A program made the position numbers and the translations under genes. Source: Rhizobacter sp964253025 (GTDB taxonomy: Bacteria > Pseudomonadota > Gammaproteobacteria > Burkholderiales > Burkholderiaceae_C). Taken from it: a stretch of 64,000 bases of DNA. The DNA is taken from positions 310,001 to 374,000 of the forward strand of contig NZ_CAXUQC020000001.1 of NCBI RefSeq assembly GCF_964253025.1. Direction: 5' to 3'. Positions 41,121 through 49,384 of this stretch are shown piece after piece (the first letter of the stretch is position 1; the number at the start of each line of letters is the position of its first letter). The notes beneath the pieces were generated by a model that was not told the origin of the DNA, did no database searches, and was given only the letters and a program-made list of their open reading frames with translations.

Positions 41121-42068
41121 TCAGGCGGCGACGAGCGCCTTGCGCATCTTCTTCATGGCGGCCACCTCGATCTGGCGGATGCGCTCAGCGCTCACGCCGT
41201 ACTCGCCCGCCAGTTCGTGGAGCGTGAGGCCGCCGGAGCTGTCGTCATTGACCTTCAGCCAGCGCTCTTCGACGATGCGGCGGCTGCGCGGATCAAGCGC
41301 GTCCAGGGCCTGGTTGATGCCGTCACCGGCGAGCCAGTCACGGCGCTGGGCCTCGATGACACGGGTGGGCTCGCTGCTGTCGTCGGCCAGGTAGGCGATC
41401 GGGGCGTACGGCGTGTCGTCGCCGTCGTCACCCTGGGGCTCCAGCGCGACGTCGCCGCCGGACAACCGGGTCTCCATCTCGAGCACTTCCTCGCGCTTGA
41501 CGTTCAGGTCGCGTGCGACGGCATCCACCTCGCCCTGCGTGAGCGTGCTGCGGTGGGTGTGCCCTTCCTGGCCGTCTTCCTTCATGCGCTGCTTCATGGA
41601 GCGCAGGTTGAAGAACAGCTTGCGCTGGGCCTTGGTCGTGGCGACCTTGACCATGCGCCAGTTCTTGAGGATGTACTCGTGGATCTCGGCCTTGATCCAG
41701 TGCATGGCGTAGCTCACCAGGCGCACGCCCTGGTCGGGGTCGAAGCGCTTGACCGCCTTCATCAGGCCGACGTTGCCTTCCTGGATCAGGTCGCCATGGG
41801 GCAGACCGTAGCCGAGGTACTGGCGGGAGATCGACACGACGAGGCGCAGGTGCGACAGCACCAGCTTGCCGGCGGCTTCGACGTCGCCGTCGGCACGCAG
41901 ACGGCGGGCGGCCTGGACTTCCTCTTCCTGGGTCAGCAGCGGCAGGCGGTTGACGGCGGAGATGTACGCGTCCAGGTTGCCCAGCGAAGGCACGAGGGCC
42001 CAGGGGTCGCGAACGGCGAGGGCGCCGGCGACGGGAGACAGGGGCAGGTTCATGGAAGCAGATGACAT
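41121..42068 (-). CDS. rpoH: Heat-shock sigma factor RpoH (sigma-32)
   Basis: A 315-residue alternative sigma factor. Region 2 includes LVLSHLRLVVSISRQYLGYGLPHGDLIQEGNVGLMKAVKRFD, and the RpoH box lies in the stretch around NWRMVKVATTKAQRKLFFNLR. Region 4 ends with LHELAGEYGVSAERIRQIE, the promoter -35 helix-turn-helix. It directs transcription of chaperone and protease genes. ATG 42068 is preceded by AAGGAG; a second ATG 15 bases inside has no such site. A CIRCE operator sits 26 bases upstream of the start codon. Confidence 0.97.
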   Translation of the reverse strand: MSSASMNLPLSPVAGALAVRDPWALVPSLGNLDAYISAVNRLPLLTQEEEVQAARRLRADGDVEAAGKLVLSHLRLVVSISRQYLGYGLPHGDLIQEGNVGLMKAVKRFDPDQGVRLVSYAMHWIKAEIHEYILKNWRMVKVATTKAQRKLFFNLRSMKQRMKEDGQEGHTHRSTLTQGEVDAVARDLNVKREEVLEMETRLSGGDVALEPQGDDGDDTPYAPIAYLADDSSEPTRVIEAQRRDWLAGDGINQALDALDPRSRRIVEERWLKVNDDSSGGLTLHELAGEYGVSAERIRQIEVAAMKKMRKALVAA

Positions 42069-42093
42069 CCGGGAACTCCTTTCGGGAAGCATA

Positions 42094-42120
42094 TTAGCAC
42101 TCGCGTCATCTGAGTGCTGA
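42094..42120. promoter_or_regulatory. CIRCE operator (HrcA binding site) upstream of rpoH
   Basis: TTAGCACTC (42094-42102), nine bases, GAGTGCTGA (42112-42120). This matches the CIRCE consensus TTAGCACTC-N9-GAGTGCTAA at 17 of 18 positions with exact spacing. On the rpoH strand the element runs into a TAATAT hexamer that could be the -10, so HrcA binding would block rpoH transcription. Confidence 0.9.
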
Positions 42121-42343
42121 ACGGCTCCGAAGTTCCGTCGGGAAGTGAGTGAACGCCCTCGGCGGTGGCGATTCCGGCCGACGGGGGCAGGGGGGCGAGG
42201 TTGGAGGCTGTGCATGTCCGGCTCCCGGAGTGCGAGGCAGTACGGCTTGGGTACATGGTGCCCCCGTCAGCGGGTCTGCGCAGCCCCTCGTCTCCGGCAA
42301 TCGACGTCGGCCAGTTCCGACAGGGGCCGCGCGACAATCGGGC

Positions 42344-42688
42344 ATGGCCCTCGTCTATTCCACCGATGCCGGTCGCATGTGCCCCGGCTGTCGCCAGCCC
42401 GCCGATCGCTGCACATGTCGCGCTGCCCCCGCGGCTCCCGTCTTCCCGGATGGGGCGGTTCGGCTGCAGCGCGAAACCAAGGGCCGCAACGGCAAGGCCG
42501 TCACCGTGGTGCGCGGCCTGGGCCTCGCTGAGCCCGAGCTGTCGCAGTGGGCCAAAGCCGCGAAGGCGGCCTGCGGTACCGGCGGCACCGCACGGGATGG
42601 TGTGGTGGAAATCCAGGGCGACCACCTGGTCCGCCTCACCGAGCTGCTCCAGGCCCAGGGACGCAAGGTCAAGCGGGTCGGCGGCTGA
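42344..42688 (+). CDS. yciH: SUI1/YciH-family translation factor
   Basis: A 114-residue protein with an N-terminal cysteine cluster (CPGCRQPADRCTC), possibly a small metal site, and a SUI1/eIF1-like domain (LQRETKGRNGKAVTVVRGLGL, then GTGGTARDGVVEIQGDH). YciH-type proteins affect start-codon selection fidelity. The ATG lies only five bases after GACAAT and has no Shine-Dalgarno sequence, so a leaderless mRNA is likely. It is divergent from rpoH and converges with the hybrid kinase gene. Confidence 0.88.
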   Translation: MALVYSTDAGRMCPGCRQPADRCTCRAAPAAPVFPDGAVRLQRETKGRNGKAVTVVRGLGLAEPELSQWAKAAKAACGTGGTARDGVVEIQGDHLVRLTELLQAQGRKVKRVGG

Positions 42689-42767
42689 TCTCGCCCGGGT
42701 GGGCGGGCTGCGCCGGGCGCCACACCAACGCAGTGTCACGCCGATCGGTGCGCGACCCCGCAGGCGC

Positions 42768-45700
42768 TCAGCCGAAGCGCGTTTCCGCGCTGTCCAGCAC
42801 GGCGTCCACGACGGCCAGCAGCTCGGCCACGCTGATCGGCTTCGTCAGGTACTGCTGGGCCCCGGCCTGCAGCGCCGTCTCGATCTGCGACGCCAGGGCG
42901 TCGGCCGACACCGCCACCACCGGGATGTCCGCCGTGGAGGGGTCCGCCTTGAGGTGGCGCAGCAGCTCGAGGCCGTCGATGTCCGGCAGGTGCATGTCGA
43001 GCAGGATGAGGTCGGGTCGGTGCGCCCGAATGGCGGCCAGGCCGTCCAGCCCGGTGATCGACACATCGAGGCGCACCTGCGGACGCCGCGACAGCACACC
43101 CCGCATCACCTCGACGTTGGTCTCGTTGTCCTCGACGTAGTGCACCACACGCTGGTGGTAGTCGACGGGCTGCGGCAGGGACGGGGCGACGCCCGCGGCC
43201 CGGGGATCGTCCTCGCTGGCGCGCGGCAAGGACAGGATGAACGAGGACCCCTCGCCGGCGGTGCTCAGCGCCCTCAGGCTGCCACCCATCAGCTCGGCCA
43301 GGCGCTGGCTGATGACGAGCCCGATGCCGGTGCCTTCCTGACCGGAGCGTTCGCGCCCGAGGCGGTTGAACGGCTGGAACAGCTGGCCCAGTTGGGAGTC
43401 CGTCATGCCGAGGCCGGTGTCGGTGATGGCGATCTCCACCGTGTCCCGCTGAGGCACTCGGGCCGCGATGTGGATGCGACCGCTGTCGGCGTTGTATTTC
43501 ACCGCGTTGCTGAGCAGGTTCGTCAGGATCTGCTTCACCCGGGTCGCGTCGCCGCGCACGCGCATGGCGGCGCCAGGCAGGTCCTGTGTGATGGCGATGT
43601 CCCGGCGCTCGGCGTCGCGCTCCACCAGCGACAGCGTCGTGGCGAGCACCTGGCGCAGGTCGAGCGTCTGCATCTGCAGGCTGAGGGTGCCCGCCTCGAT
43701 GCGCGAGAGGTCGAGCACGTCGTTGATCATCTCCAGCAAGTGCCATCCGGCGCTCTGGATCTGTGCCACCCACGGCCGGTGCGATTCCGGCAGCGGGTTG
43801 CGCTGGTCGAGTTCCATGAGCTGGGCGAAGCCGAGCATGGCGTTCAGCGGCGTGCGGAGTTCATGGCTCATGCGCGACAGGAACTCGCTCTTTGCCAGGT
43901 TGGCCGCCTCGGCGAGCGAGCGGGCGCGTTCGGCGTCGGCCAGCCGGAGGTGCTCGGTGATGTCCTCCACCACCGCCACGATGCGTGCCGGCTCGCCCGA
44001 CGGCGAGCGCAGCAGGGACACGACCGACTGCACCCACACCGTTCGGCCGTCACGCGTCACATATCGCGATTGGCGGCGGAACATCGGGATGTCGCCGACG
44101 ACGAGTTGCCGGACGAGGGCTTCGTTCTCCATCCGGTCTTCCGGATGCGTCATCAGGGCCACGTCCCGCTGCGCCAGCTCCTCGGCCGGGTGCCCCGTCA
44201 GCTCGCAGAAGCGCGGGTTCACCTGCTTGATGCGGCCGTGCAGGTCGGTATAGACCACGCCGATGGGCACGTTGTTGAGGATGTTCCTGAAGCGCTGCTC
44301 GCTTTCTCGCAGCTCGGCCTCCGTGCGCTCACGCTCGGCGATCTCACGCTGCAGCGCGACGGTGCGGTCCTGCACGATCGCCTCGATGCGGCGCGCCCGG
44401 CCGGTGACGGTCAGCAGCAGCGTGCCGAGCATCGCGGTGGCCAGCAGGCCGATCACCGAGAAGAGCAACGCATTGCGCGCGCGGACGTCCGGAACCGCGT
44501 CGCGCTTTGCGGCGACGATCAGGCTCCACTGCCGATCGGCGAAGGACAGTGGCCGCGTGAACGACATGTCGGTGCGGCCGGTGGCGCAGTCGGCGGGCCC
44601 CGCCAGCAGCCGGCGCTTCGCCGCCGGGTCGTTGTCGACGATGCACAGCGTCAGGTAGGGCGGGAGGGTCTTGGTGAAGCCGGCGAGCGCATCCTCCATG
44701 CGCAGGGTGACAAACACCACGCCGATGGCGGCGGCCTCGCGTTCGTCCGCGGTTTTCGGCGCGCCCCGGTACACGGCCTGGTAGATCACCACGGAGGCCT
44801 GGTCGCCGGTTTCCTGCGTCGATCGGAAGCCGGCGGTGGCCGCCCGCGTGTCGGTGCGAATCGCATGGTCGATCGCGGCGCGCGCCACTGCCACGGAGCG
44901 CACGTTCACCCCGAGTGCACGCCGGTTGGGTTCCATCGGCTCCACGTAGCGCATCACCACCATGCGGTCGTTCGAACCGGCCGCAGGCGCGGCGTCGTCC
45001 CGGTCGTAGACCGTGAAGCCCGGCAGGTCGTTGAGGCGGACGGCCGACTGGTACTCCGGCAGGGCGCCGCGTTGCACCACCTCGCTCCATCCGGCCGCCT
45101 GCAGGTGCCCACCGGGCGCCACCCACGACGACGTCGCGCGCCGCATCTCTTCCCGGCTGACCGCATCGGACGCCGCAAACACCCCGCGCAAGGCTTCCAG
45201 CGCATGCATCGGGTATTCGAGGCGGGAAGCCAGGTTCGACGTGGCATGCAAGGCGTCCCGTTCGAAGGTCGTCTGCACTCGCGCCTCTTCCCAGCGGTCC
45301 ACCTGCTTGATGCTGATCGCGACGAGCACCGTCGCGATGAGCATCGTCACGCCCACCGTCCACCGGCGGCCCTGCCATTCGGCCGCCGGCCGGCCGATCC
45401 AGCTGAGCACGATGGGCGTGGCCGTGAGCATGCCCAGCACGTCGCCCGTGGCCCAGCTCCACCAGGTGACGGCCAACCCCGGGCCGGTGTGTCCGACGAA
45501 CCACCACAGCGCAAACGTGCCGACGGACGAACTGACCAGCGCGGCCACGATGGCGCCAAAGCCGAAGAACGCCGCGACATCGCGCGGTTCGCTGAGCGTC
45601 AGCGGTTGACTCGTGACGCGCCGCGCCACCCAGGCGCCCAGCCAAGCCTGGGCCGCCGCCCCCGACCCGATCAGCGTTGGCAAGGCGATGGCCACGACGG

Positions 45701-45950
45701 GCGACAGGTTGGGGCTAGGAGCCACCAGGTAGTTCACCGCGAAAGCGCCGATACCGACTCCGGCCACGGCCCCCCACCCATATGTCAGCACGCAGGCCAG
45801 CGCGATGCCACTGGACGGAAACAGCGGCGACGCGTACCCCGGCGGAATCGCCAGCGACAGCGCCGCCCATCCCACCAGCGCATACGCCAACGCCGTCCCC
45901 GCGAGAGCGAGAGCCCAGTGCGGCCGGGGACGGGAAGGCGCAGTCGTCAT
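42768..45950 (-). CDS. MASE1-CHASE-PAS hybrid sensor histidine kinase with receiver domain
   Basis: A 1060-residue membrane kinase. An N-terminal block of about eight helices resembles MASE1. It is followed by a CHASE-like periplasmic domain, a membrane helix near residues 490-515, a PAS domain with PAC segment, HisKA with SHELRTPLNAMLG (His near 696), HATPase (TNLLSNAVKYN, DTGLGM, GTGIGL) and a C-terminal receiver with Asp in LILLDMHLPDID (near 985). No DNA-binding output domain or cognate regulator lies nearby, so its phosphotransfer target is unknown. The ATG at 45950 starts MTTAPSRPRPHW. Confidence 0.88.
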   Translation of the reverse strand: MTTAPSRPRPHWALALAGTALAYALVGWAALSLAIPPGYASPLFPSSGIALACVLTYGWGAVAGVGIGAFAVNYLVAPSPNLSPVVAIALPTLIGSGAAAQAWLGAWVARRVTSQPLTLSEPRDVAAFFGFGAIVAALVSSSVGTFALWWFVGHTGPGLAVTWWSWATGDVLGMLTATPIVLSWIGRPAAEWQGRRWTVGVTMLIATVLVAISIKQVDRWEEARVQTTFERDALHATSNLASRLEYPMHALEALRGVFAASDAVSREEMRRATSSWVAPGGHLQAAGWSEVVQRGALPEYQSAVRLNDLPGFTVYDRDDAAPAAGSNDRMVVMRYVEPMEPNRRALGVNVRSVAVARAAIDHAIRTDTRAATAGFRSTQETGDQASVVIYQAVYRGAPKTADEREAAAIGVVFVTLRMEDALAGFTKTLPPYLTLCIVDNDPAAKRRLLAGPADCATGRTDMSFTRPLSFADRQWSLIVAAKRDAVPDVRARNALLFSVIGLLATAMLGTLLLTVTGRARRIEAIVQDRTVALQREIAERERTEAELRESEQRFRNILNNVPIGVVYTDLHGRIKQVNPRFCELTGHPAEELAQRDVALMTHPEDRMENEALVRQLVVGDIPMFRRQSRYVTRDGRTVWVQSVVSLLRSPSGEPARIVAVVEDITEHLRLADAERARSLAEAANLAKSEFLSRMSHELRTPLNAMLGFAQLMELDQRNPLPESHRPWVAQIQSAGWHLLEMINDVLDLSRIEAGTLSLQMQTLDLRQVLATTLSLVERDAERRDIAITQDLPGAAMRVRGDATRVKQILTNLLSNAVKYNADSGRIHIAARVPQRDTVEIAITDTGLGMTDSQLGQLFQPFNRLGRERSGQEGTGIGLVISQRLAELMGGSLRALSTAGEGSSFILSLPRASEDDPRAAGVAPSLPQPVDYHQRVVHYVEDNETNVEVMRGVLSRRPQVRLDVSITGLDGLAAIRAHRPDLILLDMHLPDIDGLELLRHLKADPSTADIPVVAVSADALASQIETALQAGAQQYLTKPISVAELLAVVDAVLDSAETRFG

Positions 45951-46247
45951 CGGGTGTAGAGGCAGATGGGTGTGCGAGGAGCGGCGATCAGAGACTACCA
46001 CCTCGGCCCTGCCGCGCGAATCCCGCGCACTGCAGGGTTGGGCAATGCCACGTGACCGGGGCGACGGGCAGGCAACGGGATGCCGTCGCGACGGGCGGGG
46101 TGCGCCGAACGTTCGTGCGCCGGGCCTCCGGTCATCGGATGGCCGGTCGTTCAGCTGGACCGGCTGCGAACCGGGTTTCCGGTCTTGCGCTGGACGTGCG
46201 TCGGGTGTGAACAGCCGGGCGTCTCACGACGGCCGGCTGCCGTCGCT
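45951..46247. other. Intergenic region between the MASE1 kinase gene and ychF, no gene recognised
   Basis: These 297 bases lie upstream of the kinase and downstream of ychF. I find no credible coding frame. Several CCGGT/ACCGG words occur between about 46130 and 46190 but without regular spacing. The kinase promoter should be here; no clear hexamers stand out. Confidence 0.5.
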
Positions 46248-47339
46248 TCAGACGTTGAACAGGAAGTTCAGCACGTCGCCGTCCTTGACGACGTACTCCT
46301 TGCCTTCGGCGCGCATCTTGCCGGCGTCCTTCGCACCTTGCTCGCCCTTGAAGGCGATGAAGTCGTCGAAGGCGATGGTCTGGGCGCGGATGAAGCCGCG
46401 TTCGAAGTCGGTGTGGATGACGCCCGCAGCCTGGGGGGCGGTGTCGCCGATGTGGATGGTCCAGGCGCGGACTTCCTTCACGCCGGCGGTGAAGTAGGTC
46501 TGCAGGCCGAGCAGCTTGAAGGCGGCGCGGATCAGGCGGTTCAGCCCGGGTTCGCTCTGGCCCATCTCCTGCAGGAAGAGGAGGCGGTCCTCGTCCTCCA
46601 TCTCGGAGAGCTCGGCCTCGGTCTTGGCGCAGATGGCGACCACCGGGGCCTTCTGGCGGTCGGCGTATTCGCGCAGGCGGTCGAGGAAGGGGTTGTTCTC
46701 GAAGCCGCCCTCATCGACGTTGCCGACGAACATGGCCGGCTTGGCAGTGATCAGGCACAGCGGCTTGACGAGCGCCGACTCCTCCTTGGTGAGGCCGAGC
46801 GAACGCACGGGGCGGGCTTCATCGAGCGCGGCCTGCACCTTGACCAGCACGTCGACCAGCTTCAGGGCTTCCTTGTCACCGGCGCGCCCGAGCTTCTGGG
46901 CGCGGTGCACCGCCTTCTCGACCGTGCCGAGGTCGGCAAGACAGAGCTCGGTCTGGATGACCTCGATGTCGGCGATGGGGTCGACCTTGCCGGCCACGTG
47001 GATGACGTTCTCGTCCTCGAAGCAGCGCACCACGTTGACGATGGCGTCGGTCTCGCGGATATGGGCCAGGAACTGGTTGCCCAGGCCCTCGCCCTTGGAG
47101 GCGCCAGCCACCAGGCCGGCGATGTCCACGAACTCGACGATCGCGGGCACGACGCGCTCGGGCTTCACGATCTCCGACAGCTGTTGCAGGCGCGGGTCGG
47201 GCAGTTCCACGATGCCGACGTTCGGCTCGATGGTGCAGAACGGGTAGTTCTCGGCCGCGATGCCAGCCTTGGTGAGGGCGTTGAAGAGGGTGGACTTGCC
47301 GACGTTGGGCAGGCCCACGATGCCGCATTTGAGGCTCAT
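46248..47339 (-). CDS. ychF: Redox-regulated ATPase YchF (Obg-like family)
   Basis: A 363-residue P-loop protein. The Walker A motif is GLPNVGKST near the N-terminus, and FVDIAGLVAGASKGEGLGNQFL contains the G3 region. The base-specificity motif is NVDE rather than NKxD, the change that makes YchF prefer ATP over GTP. The C-terminal TGS-like domain includes DFERGFIRAQTIAFDDF and KEYVVKDGDVLNFLFNV. It associates with ribosomes and influences stress responses. A TAAAAT hexamer lies about 60 bases upstream, inside the end of the neighbouring kinase gene. Confidence 0.96.
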   Translation of the reverse strand: MSLKCGIVGLPNVGKSTLFNALTKAGIAAENYPFCTIEPNVGIVELPDPRLQQLSEIVKPERVVPAIVEFVDIAGLVAGASKGEGLGNQFLAHIRETDAIVNVVRCFEDENVIHVAGKVDPIADIEVIQTELCLADLGTVEKAVHRAQKLGRAGDKEALKLVDVLVKVQAALDEARPVRSLGLTKEESALVKPLCLITAKPAMFVGNVDEGGFENNPFLDRLREYADRQKAPVVAICAKTEAELSEMEDEDRLLFLQEMGQSEPGLNRLIRAAFKLLGLQTYFTAGVKEVRAWTIHIGDTAPQAAGVIHTDFERGFIRAQTIAFDDFIAFKGEQGAKDAGKMRAEGKEYVVKDGDVLNFLFNV

Positions 47340-47404
47340 GGTGTGTTGGCGCGAGAGGCGCGGGGTGAGTGGGGCAGCCGCGGCGTGCGGTGCAGACCGG
47401 TATT

Positions 47405-49255
47405 TTAGTGGGCCACGCGGGCATCCACCGCGCGGCGAACCGAGCGCAGCAGCTGATGACGGGACACCGGCTTGACCAGCACGTCGTCCATCCCCGCCGC
47501 GAGGCACGCCGCCCGGTCCTCGGCGAAAGCGTGCGCCGTCATCCCGACCACCGGCAGCGTGCTCGCCCGTTCCCCGGCCGCACCGGCCCGGATGCGGCTC
47601 GTGGTTTCCAGCCCGTCCATGCCCGGCATCAGCCAGTCCATCAGCACCACGTCGATGCCGCCCGCCGCGAGCAGCTCCAGCGCCTCCTGCCCCGAGTGCA
47701 CGATCTTCACGTGCACGCCGGCGCTGCGCAGCATCTGCTCGGCGATCATCGTGTTGATCGGGTCGTCGTCGACCAGCAATGCCCGCACGCCGCCCAGGTC
47801 GGCGTCGAACGCGGCGGTGCTCGATTGCTGGTCCTGCCCCGGGGCGTCGCACACCGGCAAGGGCAGTTGCAGCTGCACGCGGGTGCCAACGCCCGGCTCG
47901 CTGTCGAGCACGATGCGTCCGCCCATCAGGGTCACGAGCTGGCGTGTGATTGCCAGCCCCAGCCCGGTGCCGGCAAAGCGGCGCGTGCTGCCGTTGTCGG
48001 CCTGGTGGAAGGCATCGAAGACCCGCACCAGTTCGCGGGGGGCGATGCCGATGCCGGTGTCCTGGATGCGCATCAGCAACTCGCTGCGGGCCCGGTCGTA
48101 GTCCACTTCCAGGCTCACCTGGCCGCGATCGGTGAACTTGATGGCGTTGCCGAGCAGGTTCATGAGCACCTGCTTCAGGCGGAACTCGTCGCCGTGCACG
48201 AACGGGGGCACACCGGGCGCGGACCGGTACACCAGCTTGAGGGCCTTGCCGAGCGCCTGTGGCTGCATGGTGTCGCGCACGTGGCTGAGGCAGGCATAGA
48301 GGTCGAAGCCCTCGTTGAAGATCTCCACACGGCCGGCCTCGATGCGCGACAGGTCCAGCACGTCGTTGATGAGGTGCAGCAGGTGGGTGCCGCCGCGACG
48401 CACCGTCTCGATGAGTTCGGCGCGCTGCGCGGGCAGGGTGGACTGGTCGCGCAGCAGATCGGCCGCTCCCAGCACGCCGTGCAGCGGGGTGCGGAGCTCG
48501 TGGCTCATCGTGGCAAGAAAGCGCGACTTCGCCTGCGACGCCTGTTCGGCGGCATCGCGTGCCAGTTCCAGGTCGCGCATGCGGTGGGCGATGAACTCGT
48601 TGACCGAAATGGCGTTGTCGGTCGGTTCGCCGGCGGCCCGAGTCGACAACTGCAGAACGGCTCGCAGTTGGCGTGCGATGCCGAACAGCACCAGGCCCAG
48701 CATGGCCTGGGCAAAGAAGCCGTTCAGGTAGAGCGGCCACAGCACGGCCTCCCAGTCCCGCATCGGTGTTCCGCGCCATTGAACGATGAAGGGGGGAAGG
48801 ATCGACAGCAGCGTCACGCTGGTGCTGAGCGCCAGCGCCATGGCGGGCGGCCAGGTCAGGAACAGCAACAGGTGCGCGCTCATCATCCAGTACGACAGCG
48901 AGGCCGCGGAGTAGAAGCTGATCTGGCCTTGCACCAGCAGCGCGAAAGCGATCGAGCCGACGAAATACACGCTCACGCCGAGCGTCAGCAGGCCCTGGAC
49001 CAGCGTGAGCTGCCCCGGCCGGCGCCACACCAGCAGGGCCAGGCCCAGCAGCCACGTCATCATGGCGGGGTAGGCCAGGCGATCGGAGTCGGCGAGCACG
49101 CCACCGCGCCATTCCGCGAGCCACAGCACCGCCAGGCAGCCTGCGAGTGCCGGCAGCAGCCACACCGCCGTGCGCGCCGCGAGGAGCGTCAGGCGAGGGC
49201 CCGCCTCGCGAGCGTCCGGGCGCGATGGGTCGAGCGGCAGTTGCGCAGTTTCCAT
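47405..49255 (-). CDS. Hybrid sensor histidine kinase with receiver domain
   Basis: A 616-residue protein. The N-terminal 200 residues hold about six membrane helices without a large periplasmic loop. Then come HisKA with TMSHELRTPLHGVLG (His252), HATPase (NLLGNAIKF, DTGIGI, GTGLGLAI) and a receiver with Asp540 (VVLMDWLMPGMDGLE). It should autophosphorylate and relay to its own receiver; a downstream Hpt partner is not encoded nearby. It lies between asmA and ychF on the same strand. It is distinct from the MASE1 kinase in its sensor region. Confidence 0.88.
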   Translation of the reverse strand: METAQLPLDPSRPDAREAGPRLTLLAARTAVWLLPALAGCLAVLWLAEWRGGVLADSDRLAYPAMMTWLLGLALLVWRRPGQLTLVQGLLTLGVSVYFVGSIAFALLVQGQISFYSAASLSYWMMSAHLLLFLTWPPAMALALSTSVTLLSILPPFIVQWRGTPMRDWEAVLWPLYLNGFFAQAMLGLVLFGIARQLRAVLQLSTRAAGEPTDNAISVNEFIAHRMRDLELARDAAEQASQAKSRFLATMSHELRTPLHGVLGAADLLRDQSTLPAQRAELIETVRRGGTHLLHLINDVLDLSRIEAGRVEIFNEGFDLYACLSHVRDTMQPQALGKALKLVYRSAPGVPPFVHGDEFRLKQVLMNLLGNAIKFTDRGQVSLEVDYDRARSELLMRIQDTGIGIAPRELVRVFDAFHQADNGSTRRFAGTGLGLAITRQLVTLMGGRIVLDSEPGVGTRVQLQLPLPVCDAPGQDQQSSTAAFDADLGGVRALLVDDDPINTMIAEQMLRSAGVHVKIVHSGQEALELLAAGGIDVVLMDWLMPGMDGLETTSRIRAGAAGERASTLPVVGMTAHAFAEDRAACLAAGMDDVLVKPVSRHQLLRSVRRAVDARVAH

Positions 49256-49384
49256 AGGGGGACGATTTTCCGGCGTACTGCGGGAAAACCCCAGTCCGTT
49301 CGTCCGCTCCGGGTGCCGGGCTTCGTGACGGAATGCGCGAACCCGCGCTTCGGATTGCGCATTAGTTCCCGAATGGAGCCGGTC

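Noticed and set aside
42165..45959. A 1264-codon plus-strand open frame opposite the MASE1 hybrid kinase
   Set aside because: Arg/His/Gly-rich translation with no domain signature; the minus strand encodes a complete hybrid kinase with all catalytic motifs.
46130..46190. Clustered CCGGT/ACCGG words upstream of the MASE1 kinase gene
   Set aside because: Spacing is irregular and the words are common in this GC-rich genome; not convincing as an operator array.
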